Shown here piece after piece: positions 1-7,756 of a stretch of DNA of 37,623 nucleotides; position 1 is the first letter of the stretch, and each line of letters starts with the position of its first letter. The notes below the pieces were generated by a model that did not search any database, was not told the DNA's origin, and saw nothing but the letters and a program-made list of their open reading frames with translations. The stretch comes from Firmicutes bacterium UBA2116 (GTDB taxonomy: Bacteria; Bacillota; Clostridia; Tissierellales; Sedimentibacteraceae), in the NCBI GenBank assembly GCA_002331025.1, contig DCYG01000001.1, positions 1 through 37,623 of the forward strand. The letters are read 5' to 3'. The position numbers and the translations under genes are program-made.

Positions 1-38
1 GAAATTTACCTTTCAGGACTGATTAGAAAGCTTATTTG

Positions 39-67
39 TTGACATTTACAGAGTATTATAATATACT
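39..67 (+). promoter_or_regulatory. Sigma-A promoter of the btuFCD leader
   Basis: TTGACA at 39-44 and TATACT at 62-67 are separated by 17 bases, close to the ideal housekeeping promoter. Transcription would begin near 74, about 17 bases before the cobalamin aptamer, so the whole riboswitch lies in the 5' leader. Confidence 0.8.
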
Positions 68-90
68 TTACTTAACTAAACATCTTTTGA

Positions 91-310
91 TATTGGTGCG
101 CATAAAATGCGATAATAGGGAATTAGGTTAAAGTCCTAAACAGTCCTGCTGCCGTAATGAGAGAGCGATTTTTAAGGCAATGCCAACCACTGGGAAACCG
201 GGAAGGTTAAAAATCTGCAATGACCTCTAAGTCGGAAAACCTGCCGGTATTATTTGCGTAAATACCGCAAATGCTATGCTTTTCAGAGAAAAAAGTCAGT
301 AGCACCTGAA
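91..310 (+). ncRNA. Cobalamin riboswitch
   Basis: The conserved cobalamin aptamer core is readable in order: the GGGAATTAGGT and AGTCC segments (117-136), GTCCTGCTGCCGTAATGA (about 143-160), GCCAACCACTGGGAAACC (about 182-199), and the B12-box-like segment AAGTCGGAAAACCTGCCGG near 229-247. A hairpin with arms ATTTGCG (252-258) and CGCAAAT (266-272) sits where the family's kissing-loop helix P13 is expected. GGTGC (95-99) and GCACC (302-306) could form an outer closing helix. By family knowledge, adenosyl- or other cobalamins bind here and repress expression; the intrinsic terminator at 339-369 is the likely switch. The B12-type ABC importer downstream agrees with this. Confidence 0.93.
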
Positions 311-338
311 TACACATTCAAAGCAATTTGTGGGCTTT

Positions 339-369
339 ACGTTTCGAAAATTCGAAGCGTTTTTTTTTA
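339..369 (+). terminator. Riboswitch-controlled intrinsic terminator
   Basis: Arms ACGTTTCGA and TCGAAGCGT (339-360) form a nine-pair stem with one G-U pair and a four-base loop, followed by a run of nine T. Its place between aptamer and first gene marks it as the expression platform for transcription attenuation. A short AAAGC/GCTTT pairing just upstream (about 320-338) could take part in the alternative fold. Confidence 0.8.
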
Positions 370-370
370 T

Positions 371-503
371 GACTTGACCCGATTTCTTCGACCGGAGGGA
401 GAAAGAAATCGATGGTAAGTCAAATGCACAGAATGCCAAATTTATGTGAGTGAAACGAACAAATAAATTTGTTGCATTACCCTGCTTATGGTGCTACCAC
501 CAT
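371..503 (+). other. Three consecutive hairpins between terminator and btuF
   Basis: Past the terminator the leader still carries three stable inverted repeats. The first, 371-421, pairs GACTT with AAGTC and CGATTTCTT (380-388) with AAGAAATCG (403-411) around a GGAGGGAG-bearing loop. The second, 432-478, pairs AATGC with GCATT and CAAATTTAT with ATAAATTTG. The third, 488-503, pairs ATGGTG with CACCAT. None resembles a second cobalamin aptamer. They could stabilise the mRNA or add a second control layer; no function is shown. Confidence 0.55.
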
Positions 504-538
504 TCGTTCGACCTTAACATATTACACGGAGGAATAAA

Positions 539-1516
539 ATGAACAAAATTACAAAAAAAATATCTTTATCCATTGCTATTATACTTATATTTGCAAGCTT
601 GGTTGCATGCACAAGCAACGGACAACCGGCAGAACCTGCTGACCAGGGAGCAAACCAAGAACAGCCTCAGGTGGAAGCTCCCCAATTACCAACCACCGAC
701 AGAGCTGGTAATGAAGTAAATATACCCGAAGAAATAAATAGAATTATATCGATTTCACCTTCCAATACCGAAATAATTATTGCATTAGGCTCAGGTGATA
801 AATTGGTTGCCGTAGATAAGCATTCTTCGGATATCGAAGGAATACCTGCAGATATCCCTCAATTTGATATAATGAATCCTGATGTGGAGCAATTGGTTGC
901 CTTAAGCCCGGATATTATTTATGCGACAGGAATGAGTATGGCAAAGGGCAATGATCCGTTTAAGCCGATTAAGGATTTAGGAATCACTGTTGTTTATATT
1001 CCGTCAAGCAGCAGCATAGAAGGAATATATGAAGATATATTATATATATCAGAAACCTTACAAGTTAGGAATAAAGCCGTAGATATTGTTAATGATATGA
1101 TAGAAAAAATAGATGAATACAGGGAATTCGGTTCAAAAATAGAGAATAAAAAAACTGTTTATTTTGAAATAGCAGGAGCTCCTAATTTATACAGCTTCGG
1201 AAGCGGTGTATTCTTAAATGAAATGATTGAGATTTTAGGTGCGGAAAATATATTAAAGGATCAGGAACAATGGATTGCCGTATCAGAAGAGGCAATAGTA
1301 TCTAAGAATCCTGACGTTATACTTACAAATGTAGATTATATAGCAAATGCTACCGATGAAATTAAAATTCGTTCAGGATGGGAAAATATAACCGCCGTGA
1401 AAAATAATGATGTTTATTATATTGATAAGGATGCAAGTTCATTGTCAAACCACAATATTATTAAGGCATTAGATCAAATGGCAAAGGCAATTTATCCTGA
1501 TGCTTATAAAAAATGA
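539..1516 (+). CDS. btuF: Cobalamin ABC transporter substrate-binding lipoprotein
   Basis: This 325-residue protein is the extracellular binding component of a vitamin B12 ABC importer. A lipoprotein signal ends in lipobox LVAC with the lipidated Cys at residue 24, followed by an Ala/Gln/Pro-rich linker to about residue 50. The rest is a periplasmic-binding fold of the BtuF/FecB type (Peripla_BP_2), beginning TTDRAGNEV and continuing with RIISISPSNTEIIIALG. The start is set by GGAGG ten bases upstream. The stop overlaps the permease start by four bases (ATGA). The family also binds siderophores and haem, so the cobalamin call rests mainly on the riboswitch that heads the operon. Confidence 0.85.
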   Translation: MNKITKKISLSIAIILIFASLVACTSNGQPAEPADQGANQEQPQVEAPQLPTTDRAGNEVNIPEEINRIISISPSNTEIIIALGSGDKLVAVDKHSSDIEGIPADIPQFDIMNPDVEQLVALSPDIIYATGMSMAKGNDPFKPIKDLGITVVYIPSSSSIEGIYEDILYISETLQVRNKAVDIVNDMIEKIDEYREFGSKIENKKTVYFEIAGAPNLYSFGSGVFLNEMIEILGAENILKDQEQWIAVSEEAIVSKNPDVILTNVDYIANATDEIKIRSGWENITAVKNNDVYYIDKDASSLSNHNIIKALDQMAKAIYPDAYKK

Positions 1517-2532
1517 GAAATATTAAATTCACAGCTTCTATAATCATTTGTTTGCTGATTTTTGTATCAGGTATAGCATTAGGAAGTATTAATGTACCGT
1601 TTAACGAGGTAATAAACATTATCTCACACAAAATATTTAATACGGAATTATTACCGTCAATAGTATCCAATCATGTGTCTATAGTTTGGAATTTAAGGCT
1701 GCCAAGAACTATATTGGCATTTATCGTAGGCGGTGCTCTTGCTATAAGCGGTACTGTTATGCAATCCGTGTTGAAAAATCCTCTTGCGTCATCGTATACC
1801 TTGGGGGTGTCCTCAGGAGCCTCCTTAGGCGCTGCTTTAGTAATCGTAACAGGGTTCAGAATACCGCTCTTAGGATTATTCACACTGCCGAGCATAGGCT
1901 TATTATGCGGATTGCTTACTGTCTTTATTGCAGTCAAATTTGCGGCTAAAATGGATAAAAATTTAGAAAACAATACAATTATATTGGTCGGAATGGTTTT
2001 TTCTTTGTTTGTTAATGCGTTATTAACATTAGTGACCGCTTTATCTGATGAACATCTTCAGCAGCTTACTTATTGGCAAATGGGTTCATTCAGCTTAAAG
2101 GACTGGTCAAGCGTGTTCGTTCTGTTTCCGATTGTATTGATAGGAGCTATAATTATAAGAAGCTATTCAAGAGAAATGGACATAATGACCTTTGGTGAAG
2201 ATCAGGCATTTACAATGGGTGTAGACGTATATAAGCTGAAATGGCTGCTGCTTGGTTTATCAGCAGGGCTTACAGGCAGTGCAGTTTCGTTTGTAGGTGT
2301 CATCGGCTTTATAGATTTAATCTCACCTCATGTTGTGAGAAAAATATTTGGTTCTTCACATAGAATTGTTATCCCGATGTCAATGATTTTCGGCGGTTCC
2401 TTCATGATCGTATGTGATTTAATAGCAAGAACCATAATATCACCTTCCGAGCTCCCGGTGGGTGCTGTTACGGCATTGGTGGGAGCACCGTTTTTCGCAT
2501 ATGTATATTTCTCAAAAAGAAAGGAATTGTAA
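1513..2532 (+). CDS. btuC: Cobalamin ABC transporter permease (FecCD/BtuC family)
   Basis: This is a 339-residue integral membrane permease of the BtuC/FecCD family, the usual length, with about ten hydrophobic segments. Family motifs seen include LRLPRTILAFIVGGALAISG near residues 60-80, the following QSVLKNPLASSYTLGVSSGA, and a C-terminal region rich in Gly and Pro (SPSELPVGAVTALVGAPFFA). It forms the membrane channel as a homodimer with the ATPase encoded next. Translation is coupled to btuF by an ATGA overlap. Substrate is assigned from the upstream cobalamin riboswitch, since FecCD permeases for iron chelates look alike. Confidence 0.87.
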   Translation: MRNIKFTASIIICLLIFVSGIALGSINVPFNEVINIISHKIFNTELLPSIVSNHVSIVWNLRLPRTILAFIVGGALAISGTVMQSVLKNPLASSYTLGVSSGASLGAALVIVTGFRIPLLGLFTLPSIGLLCGLLTVFIAVKFAAKMDKNLENNTIILVGMVFSLFVNALLTLVTALSDEHLQQLTYWQMGSFSLKDWSSVFVLFPIVLIGAIIIRSYSREMDIMTFGEDQAFTMGVDVYKLKWLLLGLSAGLTGSAVSFVGVIGFIDLISPHVVRKIFGSSHRIVIPMSMIFGGSFMIVCDLIARTIISPSELPVGAVTALVGAPFFAYVYFSKRKEL

Positions 2533-3330
2533 ATGCTCACTTTAAAAAATGTATCGGCAGGTTACAACGGATATGACGTATTAAAAAACATATCTCTGAA
2601 TATAAGCGAGGGTGAAAACCTATGTATCATAGGTCCAAACGGCTGCGGCAAAACAACTCTTATAAAGGCAATTGCCGGACTTATCCCTCACACAGGTAAC
2701 ATAAAAATAAATGATGTAAACATATTATCCATGAAGCGTGCTGAGGTGGCTAAGAAAATGGCTGTAATGAGTCAGATTTCTTCTATTTATTTTTCTTATA
2801 CGGTTTATGAAACCGTACTTTTAGGACGATATCTGCATATGAAGGACAGAAGCTTTAAGCAGCCCTCCGTAAAAGATAAGGAATATACAGAAAAGTGCTT
2901 AAAAGCAGTTGATTTATATAGTCTGAAGGATAAGCAAATCAACACATTGTCAGGTGGTCAGCTGCAACGAGTATATTTAGCAAGAACATTGGCTCAGGAG
3001 CCAAAAATTATATTGCTTGACGAGCCGACTAATCACCTGGATTTGAAAAATCAAGCTGAGCTGATAGATTTTTTGAAAAATTGGTCTAAAGAAAAAGGGC
3101 ATGCTGTAATAGGAGTTCTTCATGATTTGAACCTGACCATGAAATTGGCCGACAACATTTTGCTTTTAGATAAAGGGGAAATTGCTGCTTACGGTAAGGC
3201 AACTGATGTAATATCATCTAAGCTGTTAAATAAGGTGTATGACATGGATGTGGCAGGATATATGACAGATTCATTAAAGCAATGGGAATACTACACCGGT
3301 GAACCATTTAAGTTAAGGAAAGTTAATTAA
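2533..3330 (+). CDS. btuD: Cobalamin ABC transporter ATP-binding protein
   Basis: This 265-residue cytoplasmic ATPase powers the importer. Walker A GPNGCGKTT is at residues 34-42, the ABC signature LSGGQ at 139-143, Walker B with LLDEP at 161-165 and the switch histidine in LHD at 197. All key residues are present. The ATG directly abuts the btuC stop codon with no gap, so the two are translationally coupled. The family (FepC/BtuD/HmuV) serves iron chelates as well as B12; operon position under a cobalamin riboswitch favours B12. A strong terminator follows at 3345. Confidence 0.88.
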   Translation: MLTLKNVSAGYNGYDVLKNISLNISEGENLCIIGPNGCGKTTLIKAIAGLIPHTGNIKINDVNILSMKRAEVAKKMAVMSQISSIYFSYTVYETVLLGRYLHMKDRSFKQPSVKDKEYTEKCLKAVDLYSLKDKQINTLSGGQLQRVYLARTLAQEPKIILLDEPTNHLDLKNQAELIDFLKNWSKEKGHAVIGVLHDLNLTMKLADNILLLDKGEIAAYGKATDVISSKLLNKVYDMDVAGYMTDSLKQWEYYTGEPFKLRKVN

Positions 3331-3344
3331 AATAATTTAATATA

Positions 3345-3387
3345 CCTCCAACGTAGATAAAATTCAATTTACCTTGGAGGTTTTTTA
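3345..3387 (+). terminator. Terminator of the btuFCD operon
   Basis: CCTCCAA (3345-3351) pairs with TTGGAGG (3374-3380), with an inner GTA/TAC pairing, and a six-T run follows directly. It ends the B12 transport operon before the next gene's own promoter region. Confidence 0.8.
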
Positions 3388-3457
3388 TCTGTATAGATGG
3401 TTAATATATTCAAATCTAGGTATAATATACAATAATATTTAACTTTAGGAGGAATGT

Positions 3458-4447
3458 ATGAAAAAATTAATTGGCTTAGGTTTAATAATTCTCATGCTGT
3501 TTACTGCATGTGAAAATAACAATACAGATGTACCTGACAATAATAATAATAATCAGGATGAATATTCTATAGAGGAATTTTTTCCGGTAATCGAAAATAC
3601 TAAATATTCATATAAAGGTGAAGGAAACGAATTTGCTGCATATACAGTCTTCATAGATTATATAAACAATAACCGATTTCAAACAAGAACTAATAACGGC
3701 GGAACTGAAACCATCAAGGTTTATGAATTTAAAGAAGATCAGTTAGTTGAGCTGTACAGCAGAGGAGAAACTTATTTCAGGGAGGATTTTACAAACCGTG
3801 AATTTCAAGAGGGTAATGTGGTATTAAAGCTGCCATATACCGGAGAATTAAAACAAATTGTAACTTCGCAAGGTAATTTCAATGCAATTGAAGTAATAAC
3901 TGAAAGCGATCAAGGAACAAGTACAAATTACTATGCAAAGGATGTCGGTTTAGTAAAATCAATATATAAAAGTAATGACTACGAGGTATCATCAACTTTA
4001 GACAGCCTTGAACAAAATGTACCTTTAATACAAACTGTTACATTATATTATCCTGATATTGACGGAGTTCATTTAAACTCTGTGGATGTGCAAGTATCCT
4101 TCAACACAAATGATTCAACAAAGGATGTTATCGAAAAAACTGTTAAGGATTTATCTGTATATGAATTATTCAGCATAAATACCGAAATAAATGAGCTTTA
4201 CTTCGATGAAAATGATGAAAGCGTGCATATTGACTTATCAAATAATTTTATCGAAGAAATGAATGCCGGATCAGGATTTGAAAGTCTGATGCTCCAGAGT
4301 ATTGCCAACACCTTAGGCTCATACTACGGAGTGGAAAATATATACCTTACCGTAGATGGTAATTTATATGAATCAGGTCATATTTCCTTAGAAGAAAACG
4401 AACCGCTTAAAGCGGACTATAGCAATGTCGTAAAACAAGAAGAATAA
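3458..4447 (+). CDS. GerMN-domain lipoprotein
   Basis: This is a 329-residue exported lipoprotein: signal peptide with Cys at residue 18 after LFTA, then an Asn/Asp-rich linker to about 35. Residues about 40-175 form a beta-rich domain I do not recognise (FPVIENTKYSYKGEG onward). Residues about 190-320 match the GerMN pattern: TVTLYYPD, a central block ending VHIDLSNNF, then SIANTLGSYYGVENIYLTVDG. GerMN domains occur in spore germination and sporulation proteins such as GerM and in other envelope lipoproteins, so a cell-surface or spore role is plausible but not shown. AGGAGG at 3447 fixes the start, and TATAAT at 3421-3426 may be the -10 of its own promoter. A single-gene unit. Confidence 0.75.
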   Translation: MKKLIGLGLIILMLFTACENNNTDVPDNNNNNQDEYSIEEFFPVIENTKYSYKGEGNEFAAYTVFIDYINNNRFQTRTNNGGTETIKVYEFKEDQLVELYSRGETYFREDFTNREFQEGNVVLKLPYTGELKQIVTSQGNFNAIEVITESDQGTSTNYYAKDVGLVKSIYKSNDYEVSSTLDSLEQNVPLIQTVTLYYPDIDGVHLNSVDVQVSFNTNDSTKDVIEKTVKDLSVYELFSINTEINELYFDENDESVHIDLSNNFIEEMNAGSGFESLMLQSIANTLGSYYGVENIYLTVDGNLYESGHISLEENEPLKADYSNVVKQEE

Positions 4448-4571
4448 TCTATATTTCACGAATGTAATGAATACTTTTACATATTGCATCATTAAGGTAA
4501 TCCAAAAAGGAAGTCCAATTCAATTTGAATTCTTATGGCATTTCATGATCCGTTCCTAAAATATTAATGAC

Positions 4572-4611
4572 AAAAGCCCCTTTGATGTAATGATTATATA
4601 CAAAGAGACTT
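4572..4611 (-). terminator. Probable terminator of the secreted protease gene
   Basis: Read on the minus strand, AAGTCTCTTTG (4611-4601) pairs with CAAAGGGGCTT (4584-4574) using two G-U pairs, and a short TTTT follows. On the plus strand the same positions give A-C mismatches, so the structure favours the minus strand. It lies 58 bases past the protease stop. The rest of 4448-4669 shows only a short AATTCAA palindrome and no gene. Confidence 0.5.
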
Positions 4612-4669
4612 CTATTCTATGACATTCGTCATTATTGAATATTCGTCTATTAAAATTTATACATTATAT

Positions 4670-5983
4670 CTAATAACCAATTTCCACAGCAAAATTACTC
4701 GGAACATGCAACATTGGAGAAAAAGAAATTCCATCAGGATTGTAAGAAGTAAGTGTTCCTACAGCAGAAAAGCCACCGGTAGTTGGAAGCACTATAGGGC
4801 TACCACTGTCACCTTTAGCGGATAATACACCTGTTACTAGATCTGTTGTTGTTAATCCTTTAATGATAAGGTATTTATATACATAATCATCAAAAAGTGT
4901 TATAGGCTTATTAATATCGGTTATTCTATATGAAGACCAAATTGCCGTTTTATGACCAAAAGTGTATACGATTTGTCCCACGGACAATGCATTACTACGG
5001 GACTTAATCTTTCCCGTTGCTGTACCTTGGTAATTTTGCTTAATAAGTCCAGAGATTGTTTCACCCGAATTAAGTTTTATGATTGACCAATCACCTGCCT
5101 CGTTATGTTTCCATTGTTTAGCGGTAACTGAGCCAATAGTGCTAAAATTATAGCTTGCAGAATCACCTGCTAAAAATGAAGAATCATGACCACAAGACAA
5201 ATATGAACGAACTCCATTATACCAACCTGTGAACCCTAATGTTACTCCTGAAGTATAATTCCCATGTTGATAATATCCTTGACCTCCAATATGATTGAAT
5301 GCGAGATTCTCTATTTCGACAGGCTTAATTATAGCTGGAATTTCTTTTTCAGGATATTCTGTCCTTATAAATAACTTAACTTTAGAATCTATATTACTTA
5401 CACTATCAAATACTTCCTGTTCAAATTCTAACACTATATTATTATTAAATGTATCTACATAACTACTCCAAACTGGAGTATCCTCCTTACTTAGCTTTTC
5501 TGTGATATCATTCATCATATCTTCTAACTGATTTAAGGAATATTTAACATGTTCATAAACAACCACATCTGACATGCTATTTGCTTTGAAGTCCTCATCA
5601 AATTTTTTTATTTCTTCTATATCAATGTAAATAGAGTAATCTTCGTTTTGTTGATCTGTATTATTATCACTGCTTATTTGAATAACTAATTTACCATTTT
5701 TGTCAAAATAAGTACCTGCATAGTTTTCCGGATATCTTGCTGGATAGCCATCCTTTACTCCAAATTTTTTTATAAAAGCAGCAATCAATCTGTCATAAAT
5801 TATCGCACCATCATACTGTGCTAAGGCTTCTTCATAAATAGCTAATTCTTCCTCGCTCATTTTTAAAGTGTCAAACGCTTGCACTACCTCAGGTTCATTT
5901 TCCGTATTAATATTATTAGCATATGCAGCAGAGGACATTATTAGACATAAAACAAATAATAATGTAAATATACTTCTTTTCAT
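4670..5983 (-). CDS. Secreted trypsin-like (S1-fold) serine protease
   Basis: This 437-residue protein is an exported protease with an N-terminal signal peptide (residues 1-22, ending SSAAYA), a polar segment to about 225 that looks like a propeptide, and a C-terminal chymotrypsin-fold domain. A catalytic triad is visible: His266 in SCGHDS, Asp298 in AGDWSIIKL, and Ser393 in KGDSGSP. The spacing and the CGH/GDSGSP motifs resemble bacterial streptogrisin/alpha-lytic-type enzymes, which are made as zymogens with a folding proregion; that the proregion does this here is inference. A ribosome site AAAGGAGA lies upstream of the ATG. It is transcribed alone, convergent with the GerMN gene. Substrate unknown. 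Confidence 0.8.
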   Translation of the reverse strand: MKRSIFTLLFVLCLIMSSAAYANNINTENEPEVVQAFDTLKMSEEELAIYEEALAQYDGAIIYDRLIAAFIKKFGVKDGYPARYPENYAGTYFDKNGKLVIQISSDNNTDQQNEDYSIYIDIEEIKKFDEDFKANSMSDVVVYEHVKYSLNQLEDMMNDITEKLSKEDTPVWSSYVDTFNNNIVLEFEQEVFDSVSNIDSKVKLFIRTEYPEKEIPAIIKPVEIENLAFNHIGGQGYYQHGNYTSGVTLGFTGWYNGVRSYLSCGHDSSFLAGDSASYNFSTIGSVTAKQWKHNEAGDWSIIKLNSGETISGLIKQNYQGTATGKIKSRSNALSVGQIVYTFGHKTAIWSSYRITDINKPITLFDDYVYKYLIIKGLTTTDLVTGVLSAKGDSGSPIVLPTTGGFSAVGTLTSYNPDGISFSPMLHVPSNFAVEIGY

Positions 5984-6013
5984 TAAAATAGTCTCCTTTT
6001 TTTAATATTTTAT

Positions 6014-6067
6014 TTAGGTAATTGCTAATTGCCGTAACTCATTGAAATCAACAAGTTGTGTTTGCAT
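6014..6067 (-). pseudogene. 17-codon ORF with ribosome site, possible truncated gene start
   Basis: An ATG at 6067 is preceded by AGGAGAG at a usable distance and opens a frame of 17 codons (MQTQLVDFNELRQLAIT) before TAA at 6014. The residues look like ordinary protein start sequence rather than a regulatory run. It may be the beginning of a gene whose remainder was deleted, or a leader peptide ahead of the protease gene 31 bases downstream. I do not recognise the family. Confidence 0.3.
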
Positions 6068-6300
6068 ATATAAATTTCTCTCCTGTTCTTATATTTTTGA
6101 GCCAGAGGTTATCCAGCAACCCGGGGTTTGCCCTTGATGATGGTAAGACTAAGCAATGCTAAAATGCTATTGAAACGACACGGTTTATTTCTGTTCTTGA
6201 ATTTCTTCGTCGTCAGTATTTTTACCTTAGCATTGTTTTGTCATGCTGTCAAGGAGGGTGGCAATTTTTTCGTTCCTTATTTTTTCATTTTATAGACTCC
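6068..6300 (-). other. Structured, less AT-rich non-coding segment
   Basis: Between the protease and the truncated sigma gene the base composition changes: 6068-6260 is clearly richer in G and C than its flanks. It contains a long-range inverted repeat CAATGCTAA (6154-6162) with TTAGCATTG (6227-6235) and a local cluster of pairings in 6108-6135 (GGTT/AACC, GCAA/TTGC). A TTGACA occurs on the minus strand at 6251-6246 with only a weak -10 partner. It could be the leader RNA of the protease gene or the end of a decayed mobile element. No known riboswitch consensus fits. Confidence 0.4.
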
Positions 6301-6614
6301 TTTGTGCCTATCTTTTTTATTCTTGTTTTTCATAGGCTACTTTACATTATCCTATTTTTAAAATTATATATCTTCATCTTGTTTTGCATATTTCTGTATT
6401 GTGTCTAACTATTATGTTAAAATCATTTTTTCAAAAAACTCATTTACTTTCATGAGCATCTCTTTTATTTATCAACAATGGAATCTCCTCCCCTTATTAT
6501 TTTTACCTCTTTACTATATAGACAATTTACAAACCAAAAATGTAACAATATTTTTCATTTTTTTCAATTTTTATTTTCTATTCTACAATTATCAAATATA
6601 TGGTATAAAATGTT
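6301..6614. other. AT-rich stretch without a supported gene
   Basis: This stretch is very rich in T on the plus strand. An 81-codon plus-strand frame here has Phe/Tyr/Leu-heavy composition and no ribosome site, and I do not believe it. On the minus strand there are only fragments, such as a 13-codon MKVNEFFEKMILT near 6453-6412. It is best read as decayed intergenic DNA upstream of the broken sigma gene. Confidence 0.4.
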
Positions 6615-6995
6615 TTGGTGCAAGTACGTGGTGTAAGAAAAATTAAAAAATACAAGATTAAGGCATATTTAATAAAAGCTGTTCACAATAATTACATAAA
6701 CTATATAAAGAAAGAAAAATTATTGGATAATTTTGTGGAAATTTCAAAACATGCTTATCTAAGTATAGAAAATGATTTTAGCGAAAATGTAGGTACTTCG
6801 GATGTCGAGGATGCTCTGAACTACATGCCGGAACCATACAAATCAGTTTTATATTACAGATACGGATATGAAGAATTGAGCTATGATGAAATAGCAGATC
6901 TGTTAGATATCAATAGAAAAAGCATAAGAATGTATGCCAAGAGAGCTGTTGATATGTTAAGACAAAGGATGAAGGGTGATGAAACAAATGAGTAA
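6615..6995 (+). pseudogene. N-truncated ECF-type sigma-70 family factor
   Basis: The 126-residue frame matches the second half of an ECF sigma factor. KAYLIKAVHNNYINYIKK (about residues 16-33) looks like the end of region 2, and residues about 65-120 are region 4 (EDALNYMPEPYKSVLYYRYG, then SYDEIADLLDIN) with its helix-turn-helix. Region 2.1-2.3, which binds core polymerase and melts the -10, is missing: an in-frame stop lies at 6606 and nothing resembling region 2 is upstream in any frame. The only start is a TTG at 6615 without a clear ribosome site. It overlaps the next gene by 17 bases. It is either a pseudogene or a region-4-only regulator. Confidence 0.65.
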
Positions 6996-7695
6996 TGAAA
7001 ACTTTAGCAACGAGAAAATTGACTTTCTTATCAAAAAAGCTGTTATGTCAAGTATTGAAAAGGACACAGAGATATTTGATATGTTTGATAAAGATACAAC
7101 AACAGTAAATCTAAATAAGGAAGAGCTTGATAAAAAAATATATACAATGATTGATGAGCATTTCGATAAGGTCGAAACTAATCATGCAAAGAAAAATAAA
7201 TTTAGGAAGTTAATTATTAAGGTGGCAGTATTTGTTCTGATATTGTCTTCAGGTTTTATTATTCCTTTCATCACTGTTAATGCATTCAGAGAAATGGTTA
7301 TAAACTTTTATATAGAAAATTTCGATACACATACTTCATTTGTTCCCAAGGAAGAGTATACATCTTATTCATCTTTCAATATTGATTATTTGCCTGAAGG
7401 ATATGTAGCAAGTGACGAGTCTAAAACTTCTAATTCACAATCTCAAATATTTTACGATAATGAAAATAATATTATTAAAATTAGTCTTTATGATGACACA
7501 ACTTCATTTAATATAGACACAGAAAAAAGTCAAACATACAATGTACTTATAAGAAATAAAAACGGTTACATTTTCAGAAAGGAAAGCTCTGTCATATTGG
7601 TATTTAAATTTAATGATAATTCAATTGTAATTACCAGTGATGACACCCTTATGTCTAACGAAGAATTAATAAAAATTGCAAAGTCTATAAAATAA
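6979..7695 (+). CDS. Single-pass membrane protein, DUF4367-like, candidate anti-sigma factor
   Basis: About 238 residues: a charged cytoplasmic N-terminus (1-77), one membrane segment at about 78-99 (LIIKVAVFVLILSSGF), and an extracellular domain. The part from NIDYLPEGYVASDES to EELIKIAKSIK resembles DUF4367, a domain common in Firmicute proteins encoded next to ECF sigma factors. That position and topology suggest an anti-sigma or signal-sensing role. Overlap with the sigma reading frame implies coupled translation. Starts at GTG 6976, ATG 6979 and ATG 6988 are all possible; AAAGGA at 6964-6969 best suits 6979. If the sigma partner is dead, this protein has lost its local target. Confidence 0.65.
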   Translation: MKQMSNENFSNEKIDFLIKKAVMSSIEKDTEIFDMFDKDTTTVNLNKEELDKKIYTMIDEHFDKVETNHAKKNKFRKLIIKVAVFVLILSSGFIIPFITVNAFREMVINFYIENFDTHTSFVPKEEYTSYSSFNIDYLPEGYVASDESKTSNSQSQIFYDNENNIIKISLYDDTTSFNIDTEKSQTYNVLIRNKNGYIFRKESSVILVFKFNDNSIVITSDDTLMSNEELIKIAKSIK

Positions 7696-7756
7696 TGTTA
7701 CATTTTATTCTTCTAAATTGTCTTATATTATGAAACAACTTAGAAAGGAGAATTAA

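Noticed and set aside
371..503. Second cobalamin aptamer in the btuF leader
   Set aside because: No GCCA...AACC core or B12 box beyond the first aptamer; only simple hairpins.
6108..6135. GGGCAAACC on the minus strand, as in cyclic-di-GMP-I riboswitches
   Set aside because: The second half of that aptamer, with its paired GC-rich helix and tetraloop receptor, is not found; the match is limited to one short word.
6401..6646. 81-codon plus-strand frame
   Set aside because: Phe/Tyr/Leu-heavy translation of T-rich DNA, no ribosome site, no recognisable domain.
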